This document shows positions 17,952 through 26,159 of a DNA stretch of 64,000 bases, one piece after another. Under the pieces are notes generated by a model. The model searched no databases and was not told the origin of the DNA. It saw only the letters and a program-made list of their open reading frames with translations. The stretch's first letter is position 1. Each line of letters opens with the position of its first letter. A program made the position numbers and the translations under genes. This DNA is from an uncultured Bacteroides sp. (GTDB lineage Bacteria > Bacteroidota > Bacteroidia > Bacteroidales > Bacteroidaceae): assembly GCF_900547205.1 (NCBI RefSeq), contig NZ_URFY01000003.1, positions 1 through 64,000 of the forward strand, in the 5' to 3' direction.

Positions 17952-18482
17952 ATGCAAACCTATATTGAAACACCCCGTTTGATTCTCCGCGACTGGAAAG
18001 AAGAAGATATCCCGGCTTTTTTCCGTATGAATGCCGACCCTCATGTGATGGAATTTTTTCTTAATCCGCTAACTGCCGAAGAATCACTTGCTTTCTACCA
18101 ACGTATTCGGCACGAGTTCCGCACCTGTGGATTCGGATTGTATGCCGTTGAGCGTAAAGAGGATCATGTATTTATGGGCTATACCGGGTTGCATCAAATT
18201 ACTTTTGATGTAGATTTTGCCCCGGGTGTAGAAATTGGCTGGCGCCTGGCACACGAATATTGGGGACACGGATATGCACCCGAAGCCGCCACAGCTTGTC
18301 TGGAGTATGGTCGTAAAAATCTGGATATTAAAGAACTGTTTTCATTTACTTCTCTGCCTAATGAGCGTTCGGAACGTGTCATGCAAAAGATTGGCATGAC
18401 GCGAATAAAAGAGTTTAATCATCCGCTTGTTCCTGTTGGACACCCGCTACGCAAGCACGTGTTATATAGTGTTGTCTTGTAA
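17952..18482 (+). CDS. GNAT family N-acetyltransferase (RimJ/RimL type)
   Basis: A 176-residue acetyltransferase. ATG 17,952 (MQTYIETPRLILRDWKEEDIPAFF) is the natural start, the classic opening of RimJ/RimL-like GNATs; the frame is open further upstream but that part overlaps the permease gene. The acetyl-CoA region includes EIGWRLAHEYWGHGYAPEAATACLEYG (about 100-126) with the Gly-rich pyrophosphate loop, followed by ELFSFTSLPNERSERVMQKIGM. Substrates of this group range from ribosomal protein N-termini to small amines, so the target is open. Confidence 0.88.
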   Translation: MQTYIETPRLILRDWKEEDIPAFFRMNADPHVMEFFLNPLTAEESLAFYQRIRHEFRTCGFGLYAVERKEDHVFMGYTGLHQITFDVDFAPGVEIGWRLAHEYWGHGYAPEAATACLEYGRKNLDIKELFSFTSLPNERSERVMQKIGMTRIKEFNHPLVPVGHPLRKHVLYSVVL

Positions 18483-18528
18483 AATCATGAAATTAGAATA
18501 AGCTATTGACTTTGCTCTTTTTATTTTG

Positions 18529-18668
18529 TATCTTTGCAATAACCATTTAATGAGAAGCAAAAATGAGACATACAAAAATAAAGACATAATCATATATTCT
18601 AGAAACGTTTATACGTGTCTGGGAGATACAAAACGGGGTGAAATCAGCAATGATTTCACCCCGTTTTG
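18529..18668 (+). ncRNA. Candidate small RNA: consensus promoter followed by strong terminator
   Basis: A promoter-like pair (ATTG at 18505-18508, 20-bp spacer, TATCTTTG at 18529-18536) is followed by about 125 bp ending in a perfect 17-bp hairpin (arms 18630-18646 and 18651-18667, loop GCAA) and then a T-rich tail. A short frame from ATG 18,550 runs through the hairpin to 18,711, but its product (MRSKNETYKNKD...) shows no family features and would be cut by the terminator. A short non-coding transcript is therefore the better reading. The 5' end is expected near 18,543. Confidence 0.5.
18630..18667 (+). terminator. Perfect 17-bp stem, GCAA-loop intrinsic terminator
   Basis: Arms AAAACGGGGTGAAATCA and TGATTTCACCCCGTTTT flank the tetraloop GCAA and are followed by GTTTAAT. 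A GNRA-type loop and a GC-rich upper stem make it a strong terminator. Confidence 0.8.
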
Positions 18669-18710
18669 TTTAATATATTCAGTTTACCTTACCGAATCAA
18701 CCGGAATATA

Positions 18711-18786
18711 GTTTATAATAAACTCAAGACCCGTTTATTATAAACGACTTCACTATTTATTATAAACGCTAAACGAGTTTATTAGC
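18711..18786. repeat. Array of 13-bp palindrome GTTTATTATAAAC
   Basis: Three copies of a near-palindrome occur in 57 bp: GTTTATAATAAAC (18711-18723), its reverse complement GTTTATTATAAAC (18733-18745) and ATTTATTATAAAC (18755-18767). A related GCTAAAC...GTTTATTAGC dyad follows at about 18769-18786. The centre-to-centre spacing of 22 bp is constant, about two helical turns, as expected for operators of a dimeric regulator. The surrounding stretch 18483-19024 has no supportable gene. A TACTTTTG -7-like element at 18918-18925 reads rightward, towards the end of the GH78 gene. Confidence 0.55.
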
Positions 18787-19024
18787 ATCTTGTATAAGAA
18801 AAAGAAAGCAAATTAAGAGTAATAAAGGCATCAATATGACACACGCAAATATATCTACACAATCATATATACAAACAACCTTAACAGCTACTTTCCTTTT
18901 TTCATTTATGACCCATTTACTTTTGCAAACCTGTCCGTTGCGGATTTTGTCCTTTCATCGGCCATGCAGAATTTGCATACTATATTATTCTATTGGGGGA
19001 TATTCGTCTCGGGATAGCGTCACT

Positions 19025-21250
19025 CTATTTTTCATTATTAAAAGTAGTTACTCTTTCTTCAGATGAATCAATCCAGAGACGCCATGTGTCTTCTGTAACT
19101 TTCTCTACGGTTCCTATATTAACTTTCGGTTGGCAACTACTTTTAATCGTCAGGTAACCTTTGCCTTCTGTTGCTTTCACTTTAATCGTTTTCTTATCCA
19201 TGTAGATATGAATAACTCCATTTGGAGTGGGAACAGTGCCCTCCATCCATTTTAATCCTCCCAATACAGGACTGATTGAAAACTCTTTGTAGCCCTCTTT
19301 CACAGGTTTCACCCCTAAGTAATATTTGCCCAACAGATAGATAGGACTTGCTCCCCAAGCATGACATAAGCTCTTTCCATATGGACGCCCGTACATGGCA
19401 AGATGCTGTGTTCCGCTTTCTTCCGGATTATACTTCTCCCAAAACGAGGTGGCACCTTCTTTCAACATTCCTCCCCAATAGGTTTTCATTTCTTTCATCA
19501 CCGCATCCTGTTCGCCAAGTGCGCAGAGAGCTTCCAATTCATAGAAACGCATATAAGGAGTTGTTATTTTCAGAATACTATCATTCAGAAGAACGGAGTT
19601 TTTGATGGCTTGCTGCTTCCGCTTATCCAGATATTCGAAGAACACAGAGAACATATTAGCATAACGGGTCACAGATTCACTCTGCTGACCATTCACCGAG
19701 TTGTGCACAAAAGCTTGTTTTTGCTCGTTCCAGAATGTAGGTTCTAATTTAGCTTTCAGTGCAATAGCCAGTTTTTCATATTTCAGCTTTCCATCTTTAT
19801 CACCTACTAAATCGGCACACAAAGCCATCGTTTCCAAACTCCTGCAAAACAAGACCTGCTCGAAAGAAAGTTCACCCTTCTTATCCAGGTAGCCGTCCGC
19901 CCAATCTACAAATACCCAGTCGCCGGTCATGCCTTCCACCATTCCGTTCTTGTTGGTGCGCCCCAGCACATAGTCCATCATCGACTGCATACGAGGATAG
20001 AGTTGATTGACAAAATGAAGATCACCGCTATACATATAATAATCATAGACACTGAGAAACCAATAGAAAGTATAGTCCATAATGGTGTTACTATGACTCG
20101 TCACAGGGTCTTTGCCCCGAAGCAGCCAGATGGTACGTTTCACAGATTCGCTGTCGAAGAACAGATAATAGTTCATAAGATAGCTCTGAATGGCATCGCC
20201 ACTCCATACCCAACGGTCGCGCTTGATACCATCGATGAAAAATTCGCGAGTGGTGAGGTGCATAGTGTAAGCTCCCACTTCCCAGATACGGTTCAACTCT
20301 TCATCGTTGCAACGGAAACTTCCGCGATATTCTTCGGGAAGATATTCGTACTGCATAGATACTTCTCCAATCTTTACACCCAGTTCATGGGTGATGTAGA
20401 CATAGCGAAATGCCTTACTGTTCTCCAAAGTATATTCGTTATCCGAATTATTGAGAGGAACTGTACTACGAATAGCAAGATCGGTCACTTGTCCGGGTTC
20501 CAGCAGGAGCCGGTCTAATGTTTCGCAATATTCCTTGTCTTTCGCTTCTTCGGGACTTTCACCATAATAGATAGCGATATTGCCTTTACCCGACAGGTTC
20601 TTCAAAGTGATGAATCCGAAGGTTTCTTTTCCGAAATCGTATAGTATGCCCCCTTCGGGTTGATTTGTCTTGCTGACAGGCTGTTGAGGCTCACGCTTCA
20701 GGCTAAACAGGGAAGGGCGTTGGGTGGCTCCATCGAAGTTCCAGCATCCGGCATCCATGTAGATGGTGGCTGATGTGTCGCTGGCTTTGCCGCTTTCGTC
20801 AATCCACTCCTTGTCTTCATAAGTCACACGCCAGGAAGAATCCGAGTTCACCGTTTTTCCTTTTATATAGATTGCCGGAGGAGTGTTTTGATTCCATACT
20901 TTTATATTAAGATTATGCTTTCCGGCAGGGAGTGTTATGGTTTCGGGCATTCCGAATTGCAACTTCCCATCCAGTTTCACACTGTATTTTCCTTCGGCAG
21001 CAATGAATATTTCTTCCGGTTGTGCAAGGTCTAATTGCTTACTAAATTCAACGACTACATAATGGCTATCTGTTTTCCAGAATGGTGGAAAAAAAGCGCC
21101 ACGTTCCGTGCGGCGGTTATTCATCTCATTGCCCAACCATATCTCGTAATCTCCCGGATACCATATCCAAGTCTGGGCAAAAGTGCTACTTGCCAGCGAC
21201 AAAGCACCTAATAATATCATCCATCTATTTTTCATATTCATTCCTATCAA
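19025..21250 (-). CDS. GH78 alpha-L-rhamnosidase
   Basis: A 741-residue secreted enzyme with signal peptide (MKNRWMILLGALSLASSTFAQ). The N-terminal beta-sandwich domains cover about 25-300. The (alpha/alpha)6 barrel contains FFIDGIKRDRWVWSGD, the GH78 acid region in a variant form of the usual CPQRDER, and EGATSFWEKY, where the Glu is the expected base. A C-terminal beta domain ends the protein. Its start overlaps the stop of the GH141 gene by 4 bp (ATGA), so translation is coupled; ATG 21,241 is an alternative start. Order GH78-GH141-GH127 is the same as recalled for B. thetaiotaomicron BT1001-BT1003, making removal of rhamnose from RG-II side chains the likely role. Confidence 0.85.
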   Translation of the reverse strand: MIGMNMKNRWMILLGALSLASSTFAQTWIWYPGDYEIWLGNEMNNRRTERGAFFPPFWKTDSHYVVVEFSKQLDLAQPEEIFIAAEGKYSVKLDGKLQFGMPETITLPAGKHNLNIKVWNQNTPPAIYIKGKTVNSDSSWRVTYEDKEWIDESGKASDTSATIYMDAGCWNFDGATQRPSLFSLKREPQQPVSKTNQPEGGILYDFGKETFGFITLKNLSGKGNIAIYYGESPEEAKDKEYCETLDRLLLEPGQVTDLAIRSTVPLNNSDNEYTLENSKAFRYVYITHELGVKIGEVSMQYEYLPEEYRGSFRCNDEELNRIWEVGAYTMHLTTREFFIDGIKRDRWVWSGDAIQSYLMNYYLFFDSESVKRTIWLLRGKDPVTSHSNTIMDYTFYWFLSVYDYYMYSGDLHFVNQLYPRMQSMMDYVLGRTNKNGMVEGMTGDWVFVDWADGYLDKKGELSFEQVLFCRSLETMALCADLVGDKDGKLKYEKLAIALKAKLEPTFWNEQKQAFVHNSVNGQQSESVTRYANMFSVFFEYLDKRKQQAIKNSVLLNDSILKITTPYMRFYELEALCALGEQDAVMKEMKTYWGGMLKEGATSFWEKYNPEESGTQHLAMYGRPYGKSLCHAWGASPIYLLGKYYLGVKPVKEGYKEFSISPVLGGLKWMEGTVPTPNGVIHIYMDKKTIKVKATEGKGYLTIKSSCQPKVNIGTVEKVTEDTWRLWIDSSEERVTTFNNEK

Positions 21251-23130
21251 TACTTTTGCAAGTCCTTATATTCCGTCTCCAATCCTGCACGTTCGCGTAT
21301 GGCATTGTCGACTTTCGGACCATTATTCTCCCAAATATTACCGGGACCATTCGCATTTTGCAGATATTTCTCTCCTTCGGTCCAATTATCTCGAACGGTG
21401 ATAAAAGAAGATCCCTCGTCGGTATAGAGATAAAACCAGTGGTTCGGGTCGTGCACATAACTTGGCTTATAAATACTGTGCACACAGTTTTCCGTCACAT
21501 AACTTTTGGGTTGCGAACCAAGCGTATAAATGCCTGCTACATCGTACATATGCTTTGCATAATGATGAATCAGGTTGGCATGAACTTTATTGTTGCGCAT
21601 ACAATTCACTGTCTGCGTCCATCCCCAACCAAGGCTGATTCCGCTATAAGGCACTTCACTTATTTCATTATGTTCAATGTTAATATCCCGCACATACCCC
21701 GCAGCGATGGCAAGACATCCCCAATCTTCATTACCTATTCCGGTAAAATAGCAATTGTTGATCTGCTGATATGCACAGAGCTCCCTACTATCGGCAGGGT
21801 CATAAGGCAAATGAGTTTCATGAGCAGCCGGAGAAAAACTTCCCACCAGCAAGCCATTTCCCGCAATATCACGGAAAAGGCAGCCACGGACTACCCCACC
21901 CTGCGCAGCTTCTTCATAATCCAATCCGGTTGACCCCAAATGCTCGAAGCGGCAACGCTCAAAATCGATCTGATTGGCAGCAGTTACACAGACCGCAGCA
22001 GCCGGACGTCCCAGCCATCCTTGATTATCCAACTGATGATTAAGATAATCTCGTTGCATCTTTGGCTCAATACGGTAACCATCCGTCAGGTACATTCCGG
22101 CCTGAAGAGGTACGTGTCCTTTTTCGGAAGGGCGCATCCAAGTGGTATGAGAAAAGGTAATCTTTTCAAAGCGGATATGGGAAACCGGACGGTCTAATGT
22201 TCCTTCCACCTGCACCAATGTTTCCACAGCAGGAACAATGGCTTCCAGTTCGGCTGATTGCATCTTTTCTCCTTCTCGCGGATAATAATAGAGTTTACGG
22301 GCTTCGACATCGTGATACCACTCTCCCGGCACATCCAGCAGTTCACAGGCATTCGTCAGATAAAAAGCCGAATTATGTCCGTCTGTAGTAACCATCGGGC
22401 GCGGCCAGGGATGTTCAAATTGAATCCGGCTCTCCGGCTGATGGAAACGTACCGCTGCGCTGTCTCCCAGCATCTCGATAGAACGGATGCGAAGATTCGC
22501 CACACACCACATCTGATGAAGCACCATCTCTGCATATTTAGCTTTCAATGCACCTTTCCCATCTACCAATCGACGCATGGCAACAGCGGGCACGTAAAGA
22601 ATCTCATTCTTCTCGTCCACACTGCATATACGGTTCATCTTCTCAAAATCTTCTACATCGCGGGCACGAACTGCCTTCTTTCCATCTATCCATAATTGGC
22701 GAAAGTCTAACGGACGTCCATTGAACATCGGCACATCCGCTACCCAAAGCTTCCCTTGTTTTCTCCAATTACCAATACGTACACCGCCACTCAACACTGC
22801 ATCCTCACCGGAAACGGAACGAATCACGGTTGGAGATTCTTTGGTTCCACTATCTTCAGGACGGATAAAGACTGGTTCATAAAGTGAATATGTTCCTCCT
22901 TCCAGATAGATAGTAATTCCTCCCTGAATACGACTGTCTCCCGTCCGTCTCCACTCGCGTGCCTGGCGCAATGCAGAAGTCAAAGTTGCTTTAGGAGAAT
23001 TGCGCATACCATCATTCGAGTCATCCCCTTTTGAAGAAATCCATAGTTCGCCTGCCCGAAGCGTCGTTTCAAAACCAGACAGTGGGAGAGCTAACAAACC
23101 TATTATCACTATTGCTTTTCTATTCCACAT
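21247..23130 (-). CDS. GH141-like right-handed beta-helix glycosidase (alpha-L-fucosidase)
   Basis: A 627-residue secreted protein with signal peptide (MWNRKAIVIIGLLALPLSGFET). It begins with WISSKGDDSNDGMRNSPKATLTSALRQAREWR, the usual opening of parallel beta-helix carbohydrate enzymes (DUF1565-like), and continues with repeated short beta coils such as SISLGWGWTQTVNCMRNNKVHANLIHH. An inserted beta-sandwich appears at about 240-310. Sequence type and position between GH78 and GH127 genes fit GH141, founded by BT1002, an alpha-L-fucosidase acting on RG-II (recalled). The gap to the upstream GH127 gene is 38 bp and the downstream gene overlaps, so the three are one operon. Catalytic residues cannot be assigned by eye. 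Confidence 0.78.
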   Translation of the reverse strand: MWNRKAIVIIGLLALPLSGFETTLRAGELWISSKGDDSNDGMRNSPKATLTSALRQAREWRRTGDSRIQGGITIYLEGGTYSLYEPVFIRPEDSGTKESPTVIRSVSGEDAVLSGGVRIGNWRKQGKLWVADVPMFNGRPLDFRQLWIDGKKAVRARDVEDFEKMNRICSVDEKNEILYVPAVAMRRLVDGKGALKAKYAEMVLHQMWCVANLRIRSIEMLGDSAAVRFHQPESRIQFEHPWPRPMVTTDGHNSAFYLTNACELLDVPGEWYHDVEARKLYYYPREGEKMQSAELEAIVPAVETLVQVEGTLDRPVSHIRFEKITFSHTTWMRPSEKGHVPLQAGMYLTDGYRIEPKMQRDYLNHQLDNQGWLGRPAAAVCVTAANQIDFERCRFEHLGSTGLDYEEAAQGGVVRGCLFRDIAGNGLLVGSFSPAAHETHLPYDPADSRELCAYQQINNCYFTGIGNEDWGCLAIAAGYVRDINIEHNEISEVPYSGISLGWGWTQTVNCMRNNKVHANLIHHYAKHMYDVAGIYTLGSQPKSYVTENCVHSIYKPSYVHDPNHWFYLYTDEGSSFITVRDNWTEGEKYLQNANGPGNIWENNGPKVDNAIRERAGLETEYKDLQKY

Positions 23131-23168
23131 ATACTTATCACGTTGTTTTTATTCTTGCGCCATCTTGA

Positions 23169-25259
23169 TTATCGGTTCAAAGGCATCCAAACCGTCATTT
23201 CTCCTTTTCCACGGTTACCCCAAGCATAATAAGGGATTAAACGGATATCCACAGTCTTTTCTGCCTGAGCAACAGGACGATAAAGTACTCCATCCCAAGA
23301 AGTTGAAGAAGCCAAACGAGCTTTCCCCTCAAGAGCCACAATCGGGCTATTCTCAATAGTGATTCTCTTCGGAGTCAATTTTATATCGGCGGGAATCAGC
23401 ACATTGTCAATCTTCACCCCATTCGCTATGTCCATACTTTCCAGGCAGTACACCAACGGACCACGTTTCACAACCACCTGATTACGGATTTCTTCTGCCA
23501 ACGGATGGGCCTCCAATATACGGACAGGCATTTCCATCACAAACTCTACTACATCACCCTTTTTCCATATACGATTAACCTCTGCATACGTATTTGCTTT
23601 CACATCTATCTGCATCGGCTGACCATTCACTTTCAATGTAGCCTCATCACACCACTCAGGCACACGGAGGAAAAGAGAAAAAACACCCGCTTTGCGAGGA
23701 ACTTTATTCAAAATCACACGTACATTTCCTTCCCAAGGATAATCCGTCTCCTGCACCAGAGCTATCTCTCCTTTATTTTTCCACTGGGTAGTCAGCACAT
23801 TAGCTCCATATAAATTACAATAAATGCCTTCGGAACTTACTGTATAGGCATAGTTCTGTACTTGGCAAAGCGTGCGCAATGTATTCGGCGGACAACAGAA
23901 ACAACTGATATATTCCGTCCGTTCCTTCGGCCAACGGAGGGTGTATGGCAGGTCGGCACTGATACGTAGCGGATTGGTATAAAAATACTTCTTTCCGTCC
24001 AGACTGATGCCGCTCAACACACTGTTATAAAGACAAGTCTCTACCAGTTCTGCGTATTTGGCATCACCCGTCACTTCCAGCATACGCCAGTTGAAAAGCA
24101 TATTTCCGATATTGGCACAAGTTTCATTGTGGGCCGTGCTATTAGGTAGTTGGTATGGGCGACCATAACTCTGATGTACTTTCTGAATACTATCAGGTTC
24201 GTAACAAGTACCGTCGGGAGAAGTGCCGTCATAGAGTGCACCGCAAGCTCCTGTCACATACATTTTACGGGTGACGATATCTTTCCAGATGCTAGTGAGG
24301 TTCTTCATCAATTGTTCTTCTCCGGTTTCAGCGTATACATCCGCCACTCCGGCATACAAATAATTGGCACGTACGGCATGTCCCATAGCATTATATTGGT
24401 CGCGGAAAGGAATCCGGTCTTGGTTATCATCTGTTCCGCTTTCTACCATACCACGGATATCAATCAAATTCTTCGAGAGTTCCAGATAGCGGGGATTTCC
24501 CGTAGCACGATACATCTCTACCACACCCATATAATGAGAAGGGCAAATGGCATTACGAGCCAATTCCGCAGATGCAGTTTCATAGAAATGACAAAGGAAA
24601 TCTGTTGCCCTTACGGCAGCATCGAAAAGAGATGTTTTTCCAGTAGCCCGGCGGTGGACGATACCTGCCATCATCAGATGTCCGAGATTATAGGTTTCAA
24701 AGTTCAGGCGATTGGCAAATGCTCCTTTTTCATCTTCAGCTCCTACCTTAGTACCAATCACCGTCTGCAAGTGAGAGTTAGAATGACTGTCCACTCCTTT
24801 ATTCATTTCTTCAATGATGACAGGGGTGTGTATATATCCATCTTCCCGCTGGGCTTTTACCACGCAAGCAATGAAATTATCCATTAACTTATCCAGTTCG
24901 GGGTCTTTATTGACTGCATAGATGGCAGCCACTCCTTCCATCCACTTATACATATCTCCATCGTGGAACGGAGGTCCCCAATGTTCACCTTCACACACTC
25001 CGGCAGCAATCTCAAAGTTACGGAAGCCATGAGAGACTTTCGGCGTATTCCAAGTATCCCACATGCTTTGCAGAGAAGTCCGGCTGAATACATTAAAACG
25101 ATCTCCCCAGAATCCGTTCGTCCATTGCACGGCATCGATACTTGTATTCGCCATCTTGGCAAAACGACTTTGACTCATATCCGTCAGTCCATTGCTTTGC
25201 GCAAATGCTCCCGTGACGGAGGCGGAAGCTAAAAGAAGTAACAGTTTAATCTGTTTCAT
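23169..25259 (-). CDS. GH127 family glycosidase (aceric acid / beta-L-arabinofuranose type)
   Basis: A 696-residue secreted enzyme with signal peptide (MKQIKLLLLLASASVTGAFAQ). The (alpha/alpha)6 barrel carries the GH127 metal/nucleophile set: HNETCANIGN (Glu and first Cys, about 380-390) and ISCFCCPPNTLR (the CC pair, about 455-466). In the family one Cys of this pair is the nucleophile and the others bind zinc. C-terminal beta-sandwich domains follow. The homologue in the same position in B. thetaiotaomicron (BT1003) is recalled to release aceric acid from RG-II; beta-L-arabinofuranosidase is the other family activity. First gene of the GH127-GH141-GH78 run, or second if the DUF5131 gene is included. 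Confidence 0.85.
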   Translation of the reverse strand: MKQIKLLLLLASASVTGAFAQSNGLTDMSQSRFAKMANTSIDAVQWTNGFWGDRFNVFSRTSLQSMWDTWNTPKVSHGFRNFEIAAGVCEGEHWGPPFHDGDMYKWMEGVAAIYAVNKDPELDKLMDNFIACVVKAQREDGYIHTPVIIEEMNKGVDSHSNSHLQTVIGTKVGAEDEKGAFANRLNFETYNLGHLMMAGIVHRRATGKTSLFDAAVRATDFLCHFYETASAELARNAICPSHYMGVVEMYRATGNPRYLELSKNLIDIRGMVESGTDDNQDRIPFRDQYNAMGHAVRANYLYAGVADVYAETGEEQLMKNLTSIWKDIVTRKMYVTGACGALYDGTSPDGTCYEPDSIQKVHQSYGRPYQLPNSTAHNETCANIGNMLFNWRMLEVTGDAKYAELVETCLYNSVLSGISLDGKKYFYTNPLRISADLPYTLRWPKERTEYISCFCCPPNTLRTLCQVQNYAYTVSSEGIYCNLYGANVLTTQWKNKGEIALVQETDYPWEGNVRVILNKVPRKAGVFSLFLRVPEWCDEATLKVNGQPMQIDVKANTYAEVNRIWKKGDVVEFVMEMPVRILEAHPLAEEIRNQVVVKRGPLVYCLESMDIANGVKIDNVLIPADIKLTPKRITIENSPIVALEGKARLASSTSWDGVLYRPVAQAEKTVDIRLIPYYAWGNRGKGEMTVWMPLNR

Positions 25260-25260
25260 T

Positions 25261-25320
25261 AATATGGATAATTTTAAAATTCACACAATATCTTTAATAA
25301 AAGACGTGATTATCCATATT
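25261..25320 (-). promoter_or_regulatory. 12-bp inverted repeat in the GH127 leader
   Basis: AATATGGATAAT (25261-25272) and ATTATCCATATT (25309-25320) are perfect complements 36 bp apart. Together they span the gap between the DUF5131 gene and the GH127 start at 25,259. This could be an operator pair or a long-loop mRNA hairpin placed directly before the GH127 start codon. Confidence 0.4.
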
Positions 25321-25337
25321 TTGTACTCTCTCACCAA

Positions 25338-26078
25338 TTACTCATTTTTATCGGGAGTATAATTTATCTCCGCTTTTCGTGCCTGCGAATGTTGAAACTG
25401 ACGGGCAACTTTATACTCATGCCCATCTTTCAGTAAATAGCTTCCTGTCTGCTTAAACCAAAAGCTGATATTGGCTTCTATGCACTGCCGACGTATATCC
25501 AACACCCAGTCGTAATGGCACACACGGGCTTCTTTGCCCGATTCTCCTCCTGCAACAATCTGTTCCACCCAATCGCCTAGCTCTCCTTTGAAATCAATTT
25601 GGCTCAGCAACGGTTCACATATAATAATCTTATGCTTTATTGGTGCTGACTTATAGATAGGCAGACGATAATCCACCCTGTCCTGATTTTCCATGGTGCA
25701 GCAGATTGTTACATTATCGTATCCGTCTCCCCAATCGGGGGGCAGACATTGCTGCAAACGATCTATCCGCTTTGTGATAAAAAGAAAATGAAGGTCTTGC
25801 CTAATCCGCATCATTTCCCATGCTTCGGCACGCCATTCATCTGCATCTTCTATTAAAAAGTCGGACGTGAAACAAGTATAAACCAAATTGCCCGAAGGTA
25901 TCTTGTACGTCCCGTTCTTTTTCTGCTGCAAGGGTAAGTTGAATTGCTCCGTCTTTGTTACGACAGAGCTATCTTTTCCATATTTGCCATCCGTACGATA
26001 TACATAACAATGGCGGCAGCCCTCACTCAATTTGTGACAACCGTGCCATAAGTTCCACATCGAAGCCTTTTCGCCCAT
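25338..26078 (-). CDS. DUF5131 (phage Gp37/Gp68) family protein
   Basis: A 246-residue protein with an N-terminal cysteine motif, WNLWHGCHKLSEGCRHCY (about 8-25), resembling the cluster loops of radical-SAM-like enzymes. It continues with FLFITKRIDRLQQCLPPDWG, VTICCTMENQDRVDYRLP and VAGGESGKEARVCHYDWV, all typical of the Gp37/Gp68 family found in phages and bacteria. The biochemical role is not established. It precedes the GH127 gene by 78 bp on the same strand, so it may share the transcript, although nothing in it suggests glycan metabolism. Confidence 0.8.
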   Translation of the reverse strand: MGEKASMWNLWHGCHKLSEGCRHCYVYRTDGKYGKDSSVVTKTEQFNLPLQQKKNGTYKIPSGNLVYTCFTSDFLIEDADEWRAEAWEMMRIRQDLHFLFITKRIDRLQQCLPPDWGDGYDNVTICCTMENQDRVDYRLPIYKSAPIKHKIIICEPLLSQIDFKGELGDWVEQIVAGGESGKEARVCHYDWVLDIRRQCIEANISFWFKQTGSYLLKDGHEYKVARQFQHSQARKAEINYTPDKNE

Positions 26079-26091
26079 TTTCTTTTTGCTT

Positions 26092-26099
26092 CAAATATA
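26092..26099 (-). promoter_or_regulatory. -7 promoter element (TATATTTG) for the DUF5131 gene
   Basis: On the minus strand TATATTTG (plus CAAATATA) matches TAnnTTTG and lies only 13 bp before ATG 26,078, predicting a very short leader. The upstream 45 bp resemble sequence near 39,127 (see repeat). Confidence 0.5.
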
Positions 26100-26140
26100 T
26101 AGCTTATCTGTTATATGGCCATAAAAATTGCGCACCTTTT
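26097..26140. repeat. Left copy of a ~45-bp imperfect direct repeat
   Basis: This stretch (ATATAGCTTATCTG...GCCATAAAAAT...GCGCACC) resembles 39126-39167 (ATATAGCTTATTTA...GCCATAAAAAC...GTGCGCC). The longest shared blocks are 11 and 10 bp, with a 2-bp gap in between. The copies are in the same orientation and bracket the pilus/recombinase island. Confidence 0.45.
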
Positions 26141-26159
26141 TTATAGTACTAATCTACTA

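Noticed and set aside
18711..18786. CRISPR array
   Set aside because: Repeat units are 13-bp palindromes with 9-bp spacers and there are only three copies; no cas genes are present.
18836..19066. Plus-strand frame MTHANISTQ... of 76 codons
   Set aside because: No family features, no ribosome-binding site, and it runs antisense into the GH78 gene end. The -7-like box at 18918 lies inside it.
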